From Candidatus Binataceae bacterium (lineage in GTDB: Bacteria > Desulfobacterota > Binatia > Binatales > Binataceae), in contig JADMIL010000011.1 of the NCBI GenBank assembly GCA_015478645.1, forward strand, positions 1 to 64,000: 64,000 nucleotides of DNA. Direction: 5' to 3'. Every line of letters begins with the position of its first letter. Positions within the stretch are counted from its first letter, which is position 1. Positions 53,533 to 63,486 of this stretch are shown here, piece by piece. Under the pieces are notes generated by a model. The model was given only the letters and a program-made list of their open reading frames with translations. It did no database searches and was not told where the DNA came from. Position numbers and translations under genes: made by a program.

Positions 53533-54747
53533 CTATTCGCTTTCCACGTTGGAGGGAGGCGGCGGCTTCAACTGGCTGCGCTCGTGGCCCTCGGCGATCC
53601 AGGCGCGCACCTCGCGCCGCTCGTGGGTGAGAAAATTGCCCACCGCCTTGCCCAATCCGGCGTGCGCCAGATAGTGCATACTGCGCGTGAGGGCGGGATC
53701 GAAACCGCGCAGCCATTTGTATTCGCCGCCGGCGCCGGGCTCGAAGCGTTGATTGCCGCGCGCGATGCAATGCTCGATCGCGGCGTAGTAACAGACATTG
53801 AAGTGGAGATATTTGACGTCTTCAAAGGCGCCCCAGTAGCGGCCGTAGAGCACGCCCGCCTTCTCGACGTTGAATGTGCCGGCGACCAGTTCGCGTCCGC
53901 GATACGCGCAGACGAAGCATAGGTGGCGCTTGAAGTTGTCACGCATCAGGCCGAAGAATTCGCGCGTCAGATATTGCCGGCCCCAGTAAAGCTTCTCGAG
54001 AGTCGAGAGGTAGATTTTGAACATCGGGCCAAACAGCGCGTCGGGGATTTCGTCGCCGGCGAGCGCGCGCACGATGAGCCCCTGTTCGTCGAGCGCGCCG
54101 CGCTCATGGCGGACGGCGTAGCGGCGCTTGCTTTTGAGCTGGGCGAGATAGTCGTCGAAGGTCGCGAAGCCGGTGTTGCGCCAATGGTACTGGTAGCCGA
54201 GACGCTCGAGGAAACCGAGTTCGCCGAGCGCGGCGGCTTCATCGTCGGCGCAGAAATTGACGTGAACCGAAGAGAGCTTGTTGTCGGCGCAAAGCTGGAC
54301 GATGGCGCGGCCGAGCGTGCGCAGCATCGCGGCGCGATCGTGGCCAGGCGCGACCAGGAAGCGGCGTCCGCTATGCGGGGTGAAGGGCACGCCCGCGACC
54401 AGCTTGGGAAAATAGCGGATGCCGGCGCGCTCGGCCGCATCGGCCCAGCCGTGGTCGAAGACGAACTCGCCCTGGCTGTGGCTCTTGAGATAGAGCGGGC
54501 AGGCGGCGGCAAGGCGGCGTGCGGGACCGACGCGCACGACCACATGGCAGGGCGCCCAGCCGGTGGCGCGAGTGGCGCTCTTGGACTCCTCCATCGCGGC
54601 GAGCCAATCCCAGTCCAAAAAGGGCGAGTCGGCGGGTTCGAGCAGGGCGTTCCAGTCGTCGCGCGGGATATCGCTCAGGCGCTCGACGATCGCGATTTCC
54701 GCATGATCATCCGCGAGGGCTTTTCCCTTGTCACCTTTTGACGCCAT
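53533..54747 (-). CDS. DUF482/FemAB-like GNAT-fold protein
   Basis: The 404-residue protein matches the DUF482 (peptidogalycan-biosynthesis-like) family. Segments are SPFLDWDWLAAMEES, HSQGEFVFDHGWADAAER, and VPFTPHSGRRFLV. KSKRRYAVRHER, KLYWGRQYLTREFF and GGEYKWLRGFDP follow. The fold is a double GNAT domain related to FemAB aminoacyltransferases. The function is unproven. ATG 54747 was chosen over an upstream Met because the extra residues look non-coding. It converges on rmuC and is divergent from clpS. Confidence 0.87.
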   Translation of the reverse strand: MASKGDKGKALADDHAEIAIVERLSDIPRDDWNALLEPADSPFLDWDWLAAMEESKSATRATGWAPCHVVVRVGPARRLAAACPLYLKSHSQGEFVFDHGWADAAERAGIRYFPKLVAGVPFTPHSGRRFLVAPGHDRAAMLRTLGRAIVQLCADNKLSSVHVNFCADDEAAALGELGFLERLGYQYHWRNTGFATFDDYLAQLKSKRRYAVRHERGALDEQGLIVRALAGDEIPDALFGPMFKIYLSTLEKLYWGRQYLTREFFGLMRDNFKRHLCFVCAYRGRELVAGTFNVEKAGVLYGRYWGAFEDVKYLHFNVCYYAAIEHCIARGNQRFEPGAGGEYKWLRGFDPALTRSMHYLAHAGLGKAVGNFLTHERREVRAWIAEGHERSQLKPPPPSNVESE

Positions 54748-54868
54748 TGACGAGCCGACATACCTGGAAGAGATTGAGCTTAGTCGGTGCCCGATAGCGT
54801 GCAAAGCGGCATGCGAAAAAATCTCTCGGCCGGGCGCTGCGCGGCACGATGCCTGATCGTGATTATTT

Positions 54869-54877
54869 TGGTAGAAT
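54869..54877 (+). promoter_or_regulatory. Extended -10 promoter of clpS-clpA
   Basis: TG-G-TAGAAT (TAGAAT 54872-54877) lies in an AT-rich patch, 61 bases before clpS ATG 54938. No -35 is evident. Confidence 0.5.
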
Positions 54878-54937
54878 GTTTTCGAGAATTGGTCGAATGC
54901 CGAGAGGGAGTTGACTGCGGCGACCGCGGAGTTTGCG

Positions 54938-55315
54938 ATGGCTTATCAAATCAGCCGGCCTGCAGAGCATGCGCGCAAGCACGACGGCGGCGCCGGCCGC
55001 AGCGGCGGCGGCACGAATGGAACGGTCACCGAGCGCCGCACCAAGGAGCAGGTCAAGACCAAACGGCCGTCGCTCTACAAATGTATTTTGCTCAACGACG
55101 ACTACACGCCGATGGAGTTCGTGGTCGAGGTGCTCAAGACGATTTTCCACAAGGGGCATCCGGAGGCGACGCGAATCATGCTGCACGTGCATCAGAACGG
55201 CATGGGAGTGGCGGGCGTCTATCCGTTCGAAATCGCGGAGACCAAGGTCAAAACGGTCGAAGAACTCGCACGCGAGAGTCAGTATCCGCTCAAGTGCGTG
55301 ATGGAAAAGGAGTGA
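54938..55315 (+). CDS. clpS: ATP-dependent Clp protease adaptor ClpS
   Basis: ClpS delivers N-degron proteins to ClpAP. The core [19 protein letters not shown] holds the acidic pocket residues and the gatekeeper Met. [21 protein letters not shown] follows with the pocket His. About 45 residues rich in Gly, Lys and Arg precede the core. ATG 54938 has GGAG eight bases upstream. It is the standard partner of the following clpA. Confidence 0.96.
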   Translation: MAYQISRPAEHARKHDGGAGRSGGGTNGTVTERRTKEQVKTKRPSLYKCILLNDDYTPMEFVVEVLKTIFHKGHPEATRIMLHVHQNGMGVAGVYPFEIAETKVKTVEELARESQYPLKCVMEKE

Positions 55316-55393
55316 GCCCGCTGGACCTGACAGGCATGGTCCGGCGCGGCGCAGGGCTGGCTCGCCCGAGCCGCGGAGGCCGCTGAGAACGAG

Positions 55394-57721
55394 ATGCCAT
55401 CGTCAGGCGTAATGATCAGCCGCGAGCTGCAGATCACGCTGCAGCTCGCGATGACCGAGGCGCTCAATCGCCGCCACGAATACGTGTGCCTGGAACACGT
55501 GCTGTACGCGATGCTCCACGACGTGACCACCAGCAATGTCCTGCAGCATTGCGGCGCCGACCTCGACGTCTTGCGCAAGAAGCTGCAGAAATATCTCGAC
55601 GACGAAGTTGAACGGCTGCCGCGCGGCGGCACCTTCCAGCCCCATTACGCGGCCGGCGTGCAGCGCGCGCTGCAGCGTGCCGCGTTGCATGCGCAGTCGG
55701 CCGGGCATCCGGAGATCAACGGATCGCAGGTGCTGGTGGCGATGTTCCACGAGACCGAGTCGCACGCGATCTTTTTGCTCCAGGAGCAAGGCGTCACGCG
55801 CTTTGACGTAATCAATTTTATTTCGCACGGCGTATCGAAGACTGGCGCCGACGAGGATCACGAAGTCCACGGGGCGGCCGACGGCGAGCCCGACGGTGAC
55901 CACGATGCGGAACACGAGGGCGAGGAAGGACCGGCCAAGCTCTCGCCGTCGAAGGCGCTGCGGACCTACGCGGTCAACCTGAACGAGCGGGCGGCGAAAG
56001 GCTCGATCGATCCGCTGATCGGACGGCATAACGAGATCGAGCGGGCGATTCATATCCTGCTGCGGCGGCGCAAGAACAATCCGATCTTCGTCGGCGAAGC
56101 GGGCGTGGGCAAGACCGCGCTGGCCGAGGGGCTGGCGCTGGCGATCCATGGCGGGCGAGTGCCTGCGGCTCTCAAGGACGTGCAGATCTATGCGCTGGAT
56201 ATGGGCGCGCTGCTGGCCGGGACGCGCTTTCGCGGGGACTTCGAGCAGCGCCTGAAGGCGGTAATCAAGGCGGCGACCGGCAACCAGAAGATCATTCTAT
56301 TCATCGACGAGATTCATACCATCGTGGGTGCCGGGTCGGCCTCGGGATCGACGATGGACGCGTCGAACCTGCTCAAGCCGGCGCTGGCCTCGGGCGAGCT
56401 GCGATGCGTGGGTTCGACGACCCATCAGGAGTACAAACGCTCATTCGATCGGGACAAGGCCTTGGCGCGCCGCTTCCAGCGGATCGACGTGGGCGAGCCG
56501 ACGCGCGAGGAGGCCGTGCAGATTTTGAACGGCCTCAAGAGCCATTACGAGAAGCATCACCAGGTCCGCTACACCTCGGCGGCGATTCGCTCGGCGGTGG
56601 AACTGTCGGCGCGCTATATCAACGATCGCTACCTGCCGGACAAGGCGATCGACGTGATGGACGAGGCGGGCGTCGCCGGCCATCTGCGAGCCAAAAACGG
56701 CGAGACGGTGACGGTCGGTGCGCGCGACGCCGAGCGCACGGTGGCGCGGATGGCGAAGATTCCAGAGCGCACCGTGTCGTCGACCGATCGGGCGCGGCTG
56801 CAGAACCTCGAGGGCCAGCTCAAGACGGTGGTCTACGGGCAGGACACCGCGATCGACGCGGTGTGCCGGGCGATCAAGCTCGCGCGATCGGGCCTGTCGC
56901 ATCCGGATCGCCCGGTCGGCGCGTTTCTGTTCGCGGGGCCGACTGGAGTCGGCAAGACCGAAGTGGCGCGCCAGTTGGCCAAGGTGATGGGCGTGGAGTT
57001 CCTGCGCTTCGACATGAGCGAATATATGGAGCGGCATACCGTGTCGCGGCTGATTGGGGCGCCGCCAGGTTACGTCGGCTTCGACCAGGGCGGGCTGCTG
57101 ACCGACGCGATCAACAAGACGCCGCATTGCGTGCTGCTGCTCGACGAGATCGAAAAGGCCCATCCAGACCTGTTCAATATCCTGTTGCAGGTGATGGACC
57201 ATGCAACGCTGACCGACAACAATGGGCGCAAGTCGGACTTCCGCAACGTGATCCTGGTGATGACCACCAACGCGGGTGCGCAGGAGCTGTCGCGGGCGAT
57301 GATCGGCTTTGGCGCGGGCATGACCACCGGGTCGCCGCGCGCGATGATCGATCGGATGTTCTCGCCGGAGTTCCGCAACCGCCTGTCGTCGATAATCGAG
57401 TTCGCGCCGCTGGCGCCCGAGGTTATCGAGAAGGTGGTCGACAAGTTTATTCTCGAGCTGGCCGAGCGGCTCGAGGTCAACAAGGTGGCGATCGAGGTGA
57501 CGGCGGCGGCGCGCAAATGGATCGCGTCGCGCGGCTACGACACGCGCTTTGGCGCGCGACCGCTGGGCCGGCTGATCGAAAACGAAATCGCGCGCGTGCT
57601 GGCGGACGATCTGCTGTTCGGGCGGCTGTCGAAGGGCGGCAAGGTGACGGTCGACGCAGCCGACGACAAGCTGACGTTCAATTACGGCGACGAGGCAACG
57701 GCCATCGCGGCGGCTGAGTAA
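55394..57721 (+). CDS. clpA: ATP-dependent Clp protease ATPase subunit ClpA
   Basis: ClpA unfolds proteins for ClpP. In the 775-residue protein the N-domain (1-145) binds ClpS. AAA-1 has Walker [14 protein letters not shown] near residue 233 and Walker [12 protein letters not shown]-2 has [13 protein letters not shown] near 514 and [12 protein letters not shown]. The MIGFGAG loop carries the IGF tripeptide that docks ClpP. No ClpB middle domain is present. It begins 78 bases after clpS. A linker rich in Asp/His/Glu near residues 150-175 is typical. Confidence 0.97.
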   Translation: MPSSGVMISRELQITLQLAMTEALNRRHEYVCLEHVLYAMLHDVTTSNVLQHCGADLDVLRKKLQKYLDDEVERLPRGGTFQPHYAAGVQRALQRAALHAQSAGHPEINGSQVLVAMFHETESHAIFLLQEQGVTRFDVINFISHGVSKTGADEDHEVHGAADGEPDGDHDAEHEGEEGPAKLSPSKALRTYAVNLNERAAKGSIDPLIGRHNEIERAIHILLRRRKNNPIFVGEAGVGKTALAEGLALAIHGGRVPAALKDVQIYALDMGALLAGTRFRGDFEQRLKAVIKAATGNQKIILFIDEIHTIVGAGSASGSTMDASNLLKPALASGELRCVGSTTHQEYKRSFDRDKALARRFQRIDVGEPTREEAVQILNGLKSHYEKHHQVRYTSAAIRSAVELSARYINDRYLPDKAIDVMDEAGVAGHLRAKNGETVTVGARDAERTVARMAKIPERTVSSTDRARLQNLEGQLKTVVYGQDTAIDAVCRAIKLARSGLSHPDRPVGAFLFAGPTGVGKTEVARQLAKVMGVEFLRFDMSEYMERHTVSRLIGAPPGYVGFDQGGLLTDAINKTPHCVLLLDEIEKAHPDLFNILLQVMDHATLTDNNGRKSDFRNVILVMTTNAGAQELSRAMIGFGAGMTTGSPRAMIDRMFSPEFRNRLSSIIEFAPLAPEVIEKVVDKFILELAERLEVNKVAIEVTAAARKWIASRGYDTRFGARPLGRLIENEIARVLADDLLFGRLSKGGKVTVDAADDKLTFNYGDEATAIAAAE

Positions 57722-57815
57722 TCATAACCGCGGCCGCGCAGGCACTCCTATAATCGCGCGGCTGCGCCGACATGCCCGCAGCCCATGCCCGATCGCGCTA
57801 CGCGGCGCGTAAGGA

Positions 57816-60725
57816 TCAGGAATCGGCGGCGGCGCGCATTGCGGACTCGATCGACCGGCGGCCGCCGGCGGTCGGCAAGCCGAACAACTTGCGCAATTCG
57901 AGGCCGGTGGCGGATTTGTCGGAGGCGGCGATCGCGACCGGATCGCCGGCGGCGATCACTTTGCCGCCTTCGTCGCCCCCGCCCGGACCCAAATCAATGA
58001 TGTAGTCGGCGTGCGCGATGAATTCGAGATTGTGCTCGATCACGACCAGCGTATTGCCTTCGGTCACTAGCCGGTCGAGCACGCGCAGCAGGCGCTTGAT
58101 ATCGGTCGAGGCGAGGCCGGTGGTCGGCTCGTCGAGCAAAAACATCCGCGGCAGCGGCTTGCCGTTCTCAGACGTGCGCGGCGGTTCGAGATCGGCGAGC
58201 AGGAAGCGCGCGAGTTTCAGACGTTGGGCTTCGCCACCCGAAAGCGTCGAGGTCGGCTGACCCAATTGCAGGTAGCCGAGGCCGGCGGCGGCGAGCGGTT
58301 CGAGGCGCTTGGCCAGTGCCGGATAGGCGTTGCGATCGAAGAAGGCGCGCGCGTCGTCGACCGTGAGATCGAGCACCTCGCTGACGTTGCGGCCGCGATG
58401 GCGCAGCGCGAGGATATGGCTCTGGAAGCGGCGGCCGTCGCACGAGTCGCATTTGACTTCGAGGTCGGCCATGAAATGCATCTCGATAGTCACGGTGCCG
58501 GTGCCGTGGCAGCGATCGCAGCGTCCGCCGTCGACGTTGAAGGAAAAATCGCGCGCCTTGATGCCGAGGCGTTTGGCGTCAGGGCTCGACGCGAAGATCT
58601 TGCGGATCTCGTCGTAGATTTTCAGATAGGTCGCGGGATTCGAGCGCATCGATCGCGCCGGCATCTCCTGGCCCATGTGCACCATCTCGCCGATCTGCTC
58701 GAGTCCTTCGAGGCGATCGCAGGCGCCGGCGTCGCTGACCGGCTCGCCGGCCCGGCGCAGATAATTATTGTAGAGGACGTTTTCGACCAGGGTCGATTTA
58801 CCGCTGCCGGATACGCCGGTGACGCAGACCAGGCGCCCGAGCGGAATCGCGGCTTTCGCGATACGCAGGTTATGCTCGCGCGCGCCGGTGATGCGCACGG
58901 CGGGGTCGCGCCGGGTAAAGCGGTGCTGGCGCGACAGCGCGCGCATCAGGAGCACGCGGCCGGGAGTTTCGCCGGCGCTGAGCGGGATTACGCGGCGTGC
59001 GTCGCCCGCCCGGATCAGCTTGCCGCCGTCGCGTCCGCCGCCCGGACCCAACTCGACGACGTAATCGGCGCCGGCGATCATCGCCGGGTCGTGCTCGACC
59101 ACGACGACCGTGTTGCCGAGGTCGCGCAGATGGCGCAGCACGCCGAGCAGCTTGCGCGAATCGCCCGCGTGGAGGCCGACGGTCGGCTCGTCGAGCGCGT
59201 AGAGCGTGCTGCAGAGCAGATTGCCGAGCGCGCTCGCCAGATGTATCCGCTGGGCCTCGCCGCCCGAGAGCGTGCGGCCCTGGCGCTCGAGCGTCAGATA
59301 GCCGAGGCCGACCTCATTGAGATAGCCGACGCGATTACCCAGTTCGCGCAGCACGACCGCGGCGCGCGCGACGATCTGCTTGCGCTTGCGCAGTCCCGCG
59401 ATCCATCCGGGCAGATCGCGCACGGCCAGGCGTCCCGCGTCGGCCATCGACTTGCCCTCGATCAGGACGTTGAGCGCCTCGGGGCGCAGCTTGGCGCCGG
59501 CGCAGGCCGGGCAGGTGATGAAGCGGCGGTAGCGCGCGAGCAGAATGCGCACGTGGGTCTTGTAGCGCTTGCGTTCGAGCCAGCGGAAAAAGCCGCGCAC
59601 GCCGGGCCAGGTCTCGTCCCATTTAGCGCCCTCCAGCGGAGTCTCGCCGTCGAGCAGCCAGGCGCGCTCTTCCTCGGTCATCTCGCGGAAGGAGACGGCG
59701 GTCCGCACCTGGCCGGCGCGCGCGCTCTTGAGCATCCACTGATGCATCTCGCGGTAGGCAGGCGTGCGCCACGGCGCGATTAGCCCCTGGCGCAGCGAGA
59801 GATTGGCGTTGGGGATGACCTTTTCGAGATCGAGTTCGACGGTGCGGCCAAATCCTTCGCAAGCGGGACAGGCGCCGATCGGGCTGTTGGCGGAGAATAG
59901 CGCGGGGGTCGGCTCGGGATAGGCGGTGGCGCATTTCGAGCAATTGAAGCGGCGATCGAAATCGATCGCGCCGACGCGCCGGGTCGCCCCGTCCGCGCGC
60001 GCGACGATGATCGCGCGGGCGCGTCCGCCCCCGAGGTAAAAGGCCTTTTCCAGCGCCTCGCGTACGCGTTCGTCGCTGCCGGCGGGCGCCACCGCAACGC
60101 GATCGATCACGACCATCAGCGAGCCGGCGGGCGCGGCGGTGCCATTGTGCGAAAAGCGATCGGCGAAGTCGGCGGTCTCGGCGATCGCGTCGTCGTGGTA
60201 GAGGCGATGGTAGCCGTTTTCGATCAGGTAGGCGGTGGCGTCGGCAAGTGTGCGCGAACCAATCTCGAACGGCGCCAGGAACAGGTAGAGGCCGGGCCGC
60301 GCGATTATCGCCGCTGCCGCGCTTTCGACCGAATCGCGCGTGACCTCGAGACGGCATCGCGGACAGAAGGTGCGCCCCACCGAAGCAAACAGCAGGCGCA
60401 CGTAGTCGTTGATCTCGGTGATCGTGCCGACCGTCGAGCGCGCATTCTTGATGGTGTTTTTCTGGCGCAGGGCGAGCGCCGGCGGAATATCGGAAATCGA
60501 ATCGACGTCCGGCCGTTCCATCCGTTCGAGGAACAGACGGGCGTAAGTCGAGAGGCTCTGCACGTAGCGCCGCTGCCCTTCGGCATAGAGCGTGTCGAAG
60601 ACCAGGCTCGATTTGCCCGAGCCCGACACCCCGGTGACGACGGTCAGCCGGCCGTGCGGCAGGTCGAGGGAAAGATTATCGAGGTTGTGAGTGCGCGCCC
60701 CGCGGATACTGATTGAGCGCTCCAA
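57816..60725 (-). CDS. uvrA: UvrA-family excinuclease ATPase
   Basis: The 969-residue ABC-type ATPase detects DNA damage for nucleotide excision repair. The N-terminal P-loop is [20 protein letters not shown], with the signature [13 protein letters not shown]. The C-terminal P-loop is [20 protein letters not shown], with [17 protein letters not shown] and [14 protein letters not shown]. Zinc modules show [11 protein letters not shown]…CPACEGFG and [10 protein letters not shown]…[28 protein letters not shown] and [16 protein letters not shown] deviate from housekeeping UvrA, and the UvrB-binding region after FCPRC is divergent. It may be a second, UvrA2-like paralogue. Confidence 0.9.
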   Translation of the reverse strand: MERSISIRGARTHNLDNLSLDLPHGRLTVVTGVSGSGKSSLVFDTLYAEGQRRYVQSLSTYARLFLERMERPDVDSISDIPPALALRQKNTIKNARSTVGTITEINDYVRLLFASVGRTFCPRCRLEVTRDSVESAAAAIIARPGLYLFLAPFEIGSRTLADATAYLIENGYHRLYHDDAIAETADFADRFSHNGTAAPAGSLMVVIDRVAVAPAGSDERVREALEKAFYLGGGRARAIIVARADGATRRVGAIDFDRRFNCSKCATAYPEPTPALFSANSPIGACPACEGFGRTVELDLEKVIPNANLSLRQGLIAPWRTPAYREMHQWMLKSARAGQVRTAVSFREMTEEERAWLLDGETPLEGAKWDETWPGVRGFFRWLERKRYKTHVRILLARYRRFITCPACAGAKLRPEALNVLIEGKSMADAGRLAVRDLPGWIAGLRKRKQIVARAAVVLRELGNRVGYLNEVGLGYLTLERQGRTLSGGEAQRIHLASALGNLLCSTLYALDEPTVGLHAGDSRKLLGVLRHLRDLGNTVVVVEHDPAMIAGADYVVELGPGGGRDGGKLIRAGDARRVIPLSAGETPGRVLLMRALSRQHRFTRRDPAVRITGAREHNLRIAKAAIPLGRLVCVTGVSGSGKSTLVENVLYNNYLRRAGEPVSDAGACDRLEGLEQIGEMVHMGQEMPARSMRSNPATYLKIYDEIRKIFASSPDAKRLGIKARDFSFNVDGGRCDRCHGTGTVTIEMHFMADLEVKCDSCDGRRFQSHILALRHRGRNVSEVLDLTVDDARAFFDRNAYPALAKRLEPLAAAGLGYLQLGQPTSTLSGGEAQRLKLARFLLADLEPPRTSENGKPLPRMFLLDEPTTGLASTDIKRLLRVLDRLVTEGNTLVVIEHNLEFIAHADYIIDLGPGGGDEGGKVIAAGDPVAIAASDKSATGLELRKLFGLPTAGGRRSIESAMRAAADS

Positions 60726-60743
60726 GCTGGGCTCCCGGAAATC

Positions 60744-60965
60744 CTAGCGCGGGTCCGCCAGCGGACGGGCTTTGACCTTGCGCTCGCCGGGGAACTCGTC
60801 GGCCACCTGGGCGTAAAGCTGTTTGAGGCGGATATCGAAGCGCGCCTGCACGCCGGACGCCGCCGCGCGGCGCTCGCCCTCGGGCAGATTCTGGAACTGC
60901 TTGAGTTCGTCCTCGAGTTCGATCATCAGGCGATTGCGCTGAATCAGATATTGATAACCGTTCAT
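60744..60965 (-). CDS. Small helical protein upstream of uvrA
   Basis: A 73-residue charged protein (RNRLMIELEDELKQFQNL and QARFDIRLKQLYAQVADEF) is predicted to be two helices, possibly a coiled-coil hairpin. It ends 18 bases before uvrA on the same strand and is probably co-transcribed. I recognise no family. The start is ATG 60965; no Shine-Dalgarno stands out. Confidence 0.55.
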   Translation of the reverse strand: MNGYQYLIQRNRLMIELEDELKQFQNLPEGERRAAASGVQARFDIRLKQLYAQVADEFPGERKVKARPLADPR

Positions 60966-61002
60966 AGGTGCGTCTGTACGTCCTGCGGCGAAATTCCCAA
61001 AA

Positions 61003-61022
61003 GGTCCAGTATAGTTTATCCT
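61003..61022. promoter_or_regulatory. AT-rich divergent promoter region between the small gene and pgeF
   Basis: TATAGT on the plus strand (61010-61015) and TATACT on the minus strand overlap in AGTATAGTTTAT. Either could be a -10 for pgeF or for the small gene-uvrA unit. The -35 regions are weak. Confidence 0.35.
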
Positions 61023-61042
61023 TGACGCTCAGGCTAACGCCG

Positions 61043-61840
61043 ATGCCCCCTCCCGCTTCGATCATCGCAATGCACGCGCCCGCCGCACCGCTGGCGGTGC
61101 TGTCGCCGTGGGCGATCGACGGGCTGAGCCACGGCTTCATGGGGCGCGCGGGCGGCGTCAGCACGGGGGTTTACGCGAGCCTCAACCTGGCCGAATGGAA
61201 CGGCGACGAGCCGGCGGCGGTAGCTGAGAACTGGCGGCGATGGCGCGTCGCGTATCCGCGCTTCACAGTCGCGCGGCTGAGCCAGGTCCACGGCAAGCTG
61301 GTGCATCGCGTGGACGCGTCGTGGGGCGACGCGCGGCGCGCGGGTGATGGAATGGTGACGGCCGCGGCGGGTGTCGCGCTCGGCATCTTCTCGGCCGATT
61401 GCGTGCCGATCCTGATGGTCGATGCCGAGCGGCGCAGCGTCGGCGCGGTCCACGCCGGATGGCGCGGGACGATCGCGGGAATCGCCGGCGAAGGGGTCCG
61501 TGCGATGGCGGCGCTGGGCGCGCGTCCACATGCGATGCGCGCGGCGCTGGGCCCGTCGATCGGGCTCTGCTGCTTCGAGGTCGATGCGCCGCTGGCCGAC
61601 GATTTCGCCCGCCAGCTACCGGGCGCGCGCGAGCATTGCCGGGCGGGCGGGCCGGGCAAGGCCTATGTCGATCTGCGCGCGATTATCCGCGGGCAGTTGG
61701 AGCGCGCCGGCCTCGACCCCGCGGCGATCGCCAACGTCGGTCCGTGCACGCGATGCACGGCGGACGGCTATTTCTCGCGGCGGGCGGGCGGCGGCGCGGT
61801 CACCGGCTTGCAGATGAGCTTCGTCGGATTCGCCCGCTAA
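61043..61840 (+). CDS. pgeF: PgeF/YfiH-family purine nucleoside phosphorylase (laccase-domain)
   Basis: The 265-residue protein is of the YfiH/DUF152 family; members correct misamidated peptidoglycan or phosphorolyse purine nucleosides. The zinc-binding HCH residues are in LSQVHGKLVHRV, FSADCVPILMVD and VGAVHAGWRGTIAG. It ends with NVGPCTRCTADGYFSRR. ATG 61043 or 61070 may be the start. Its TAA stop is joined directly to a MITE-like element. Confidence 0.92.
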   Translation: MPPPASIIAMHAPAAPLAVLSPWAIDGLSHGFMGRAGGVSTGVYASLNLAEWNGDEPAAVAENWRRWRVAYPRFTVARLSQVHGKLVHRVDASWGDARRAGDGMVTAAAGVALGIFSADCVPILMVDAERRSVGAVHAGWRGTIAGIAGEGVRAMAALGARPHAMRAALGPSIGLCCFEVDAPLADDFARQLPGAREHCRAGGPGKAYVDLRAIIRGQLERAGLDPAAIANVGPCTRCTADGYFSRRAGGGAVTGLQMSFVGFAR

Positions 61841-61947
61841 GGAACCTCTGCACAGGCTCTGCGGTCACCTTGAGCGCAGCGAAGGGGTCCCGGATCCGGG
61901 GTTCTTCGCTGCGCTCAGAATGACAATTTAACTTGCGCAGAGGTTCC
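61841..61947. mobile_element. MITE-like palindromic element, copy 2
   Basis: This 107-bp element begins right after the pgeF stop codon. The ends GGAACCTCTGCACAG and TTGCGCAGAGGTTCC match as inverted repeats at 13 of 15 positions. The interior repeats TTGAGCGCAGCGAAGG and CTTCGCTGCGCTCAGAATGA. It is about as long as copy 1 at 50545 and shares its terminal and core blocks. It has no coding capacity and no clear target duplication. Confidence 0.88.
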
Positions 61948-62057
61948 CTCTAGGGCCGCGGGGTCGGCGCCTTGGTGCTTGCGGCCGGCGTGCGGGGAAA
62001 GCACAATTAAACGATTGCGGTCATCTGAAAATTTCGGACATTCTGAAAACCTCGGTC

Positions 62058-62228
62058 ATGGCGATGGCAACCAATAGCAAACCGCGCAAGCCGCGCTCGC
62101 CCAGGACGGGCGGCCTGATTAAGAAGCTGCGCAAGCCGCTGGCGCCGCCGACCCGCGTCGCCGGCGACGAGCGCAAGTATCTGCGCGCGCGCGAGCGCGA
62201 ACGCATCCAGCGCGGCGATAAAACCTGA
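62058..62228 (+). CDS. Small basic protein, hypothetical
   Basis: A 56-codon frame from ATG 62058 (or ATG 62064) encodes a Lys/Arg/Pro-rich peptide (KPRKPRSPRTGGLIKKLRK, then RARERERIQRG). It has no membrane segment. It lies between a MITE-like element and the acyl-CoA dehydrogenase promoter. A nucleic-acid or ribosome-associated role would fit its charge, but no family is recognised, and GC-rich DNA gives Arg-rich frames by chance. Confidence 0.4.
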   Translation: MAMATNSKPRKPRSPRTGGLIKKLRKPLAPPTRVAGDERKYLRARERERIQRGDKT

Positions 62229-62243
62229 AGTGAAACATTCGAT

Positions 62244-62272
62244 TTGATGTAAACTAATGTATCACATTAATT
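62244..62272 (+). promoter_or_regulatory. Promoter with embedded operator before the acyl-CoA dehydrogenase genes
   Basis: TTGATG (62244-62249), a 17-base spacer and TTAATT (62267-62272) form a sigma-70-like promoter in a sharply AT-rich patch. The perfect dyad TAATGT-ATC-ACATTA (62255-62269) occupies the spacer and -10, where a TetR- or FadR-type acyl-CoA-responsive repressor would sit. No regulator gene is in the window. Confidence 0.6.
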
Positions 62273-62300
62273 TTAGTTCCGGCCAGGAGAGCCGCGCCTG

Positions 62301-63404
62301 ATGGTCAGTTTCGATCTGTCCGAAGAGCAAACGATGATTCGCGACACGGTCGCGGCTTTCGCCCGCGATGAAGTGCGGCCCGCGGCGCGCATGGCCGACG
62401 AGAGCGGTGCGATCCCGCCGGCGCTAATCGCCAAGTCGTGGGATCTGGGGCTGGTGCGCGGCGCAATCCCGGAGCAATTCGGCGGCTACGGCGACACGCG
62501 ATCGGCGGTGACCGGCGCGATCGTGGCCGAGGAGCTGGCCTTCGGCGACCTGTCGATCGCGATCCATATGCTGGCGCCACGGCTCGCGGCGTATCCATTG
62601 ATTGAATTCGGCTCCGACGAGCAGCGCGCGCGTCTGCTCGCGGGCTTTGCGCGCGATGAGTTCGCGGCGGGATCGGCCGCATTGATGGAGCCGCGCTTTG
62701 ACTTCGACGTGGCCGACCTCGCGACGCGGGCCGCGCGCGCGGGCACCGGCTACGTACTTAATGGCGCAAAATGCTACGTGCCGCTCGGCGCCGAGAGCGA
62801 ATGGATTCTGGTTTACGCGGCGTGCGGGAGCGAGGCGGGCGGCGCCGCCGGCTTTATCGTGCCGCGCGCCGCGCCGGGGCTGGTGGTCGCGGCGCGCGAG
62901 CGGAACATGGGCCTCAAGGGTCTCGCGACCTATGAAGTGACGCTTGAGAATTGCAAGCTCGGCGCGGAGGCGCGGATCGGCGGCGACGGCGGGCTGAACT
63001 TCACCCGGATCGTCGGGCAGACGCGCGTGGCGGCCGCGGCGATGGCAACCGGAGTGGCGCGTGCGGCCTATGAATACGCGCGCGCTTACGCCAAGGAGCG
63101 CAAGGCGTTTGGCGTGCCGATCGCGACCAAGCAGGCGATCGCGTTTATGCTGGCCGAAATGGCGATCGAGGTCGACGCGATGCGCCTGCTGACGTGGGAG
63201 GCGGCGGCGCGGCTCGACCGGGGCGAGGACGCGCTCAAAGAGGGCTATCAGGCGCGCAACTATGCCGCGCAGGCGGCGCTGGTGGTGACCGATAACGCGG
63301 TGCAGACGCTGGGCGGCCACGGTTATATCCGCGAGCATCCGGTGGAGTTGTTCCTGCGCAATGCGCGCGGCTTTGCCGTGCTCGAAGGTCTCGCGACGGT
63401 CTAG
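62301..63404 (+). CDS. Acyl-CoA dehydrogenase
   Basis: The 367-residue FAD enzyme introduces a trans-2 double bond in acyl-CoA. It begins with the N-terminal helical domain (FDLSEEQTMIRDTVAAFARDE in two parts). A middle beta domain (NGAKCYVPLGAESEWILVYA) and the C-terminal four-helix domain (KERKAFGVPIATKQAIAFML) follow. VQTLGGHGYIREHPVE is typical, and the near-terminal AVLEGLA supplies a catalytic-position Glu. The promoter and dyad at 62244-62272 lie just upstream. A second dehydrogenase follows after 82 bases, so a pair or heteromer is possible. Chain-length preference cannot be read. Confidence 0.92.
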   Translation: MVSFDLSEEQTMIRDTVAAFARDEVRPAARMADESGAIPPALIAKSWDLGLVRGAIPEQFGGYGDTRSAVTGAIVAEELAFGDLSIAIHMLAPRLAAYPLIEFGSDEQRARLLAGFARDEFAAGSAALMEPRFDFDVADLATRAARAGTGYVLNGAKCYVPLGAESEWILVYAACGSEAGGAAGFIVPRAAPGLVVAARERNMGLKGLATYEVTLENCKLGAEARIGGDGGLNFTRIVGQTRVAAAAMATGVARAAYEYARAYAKERKAFGVPIATKQAIAFMLAEMAIEVDAMRLLTWEAAARLDRGEDALKEGYQARNYAAQAALVVTDNAVQTLGGHGYIREHPVELFLRNARGFAVLEGLATV

Positions 63405-63457
63405 CATTAAGCGCGTCGCGCGGGCTCGGCGATCGGCGGCCCTTCGCGGCGCATCCC

Positions 63458-63483
63458 GAGGAGCATGATTAGAGGAGCATGAT
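63458..63483 (+). repeat. Duplicated Shine-Dalgarno segment before the second acyl-CoA dehydrogenase
   Basis: GAGGAGCATGAT occurs at 63458-63469 and again at 63472-63483, immediately before ATG 63487. Each copy contains a ribosome site and an ATG opening a frame of five or fewer codons. Confidence 0.7.
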
Positions 63484-63486
63484 CAG

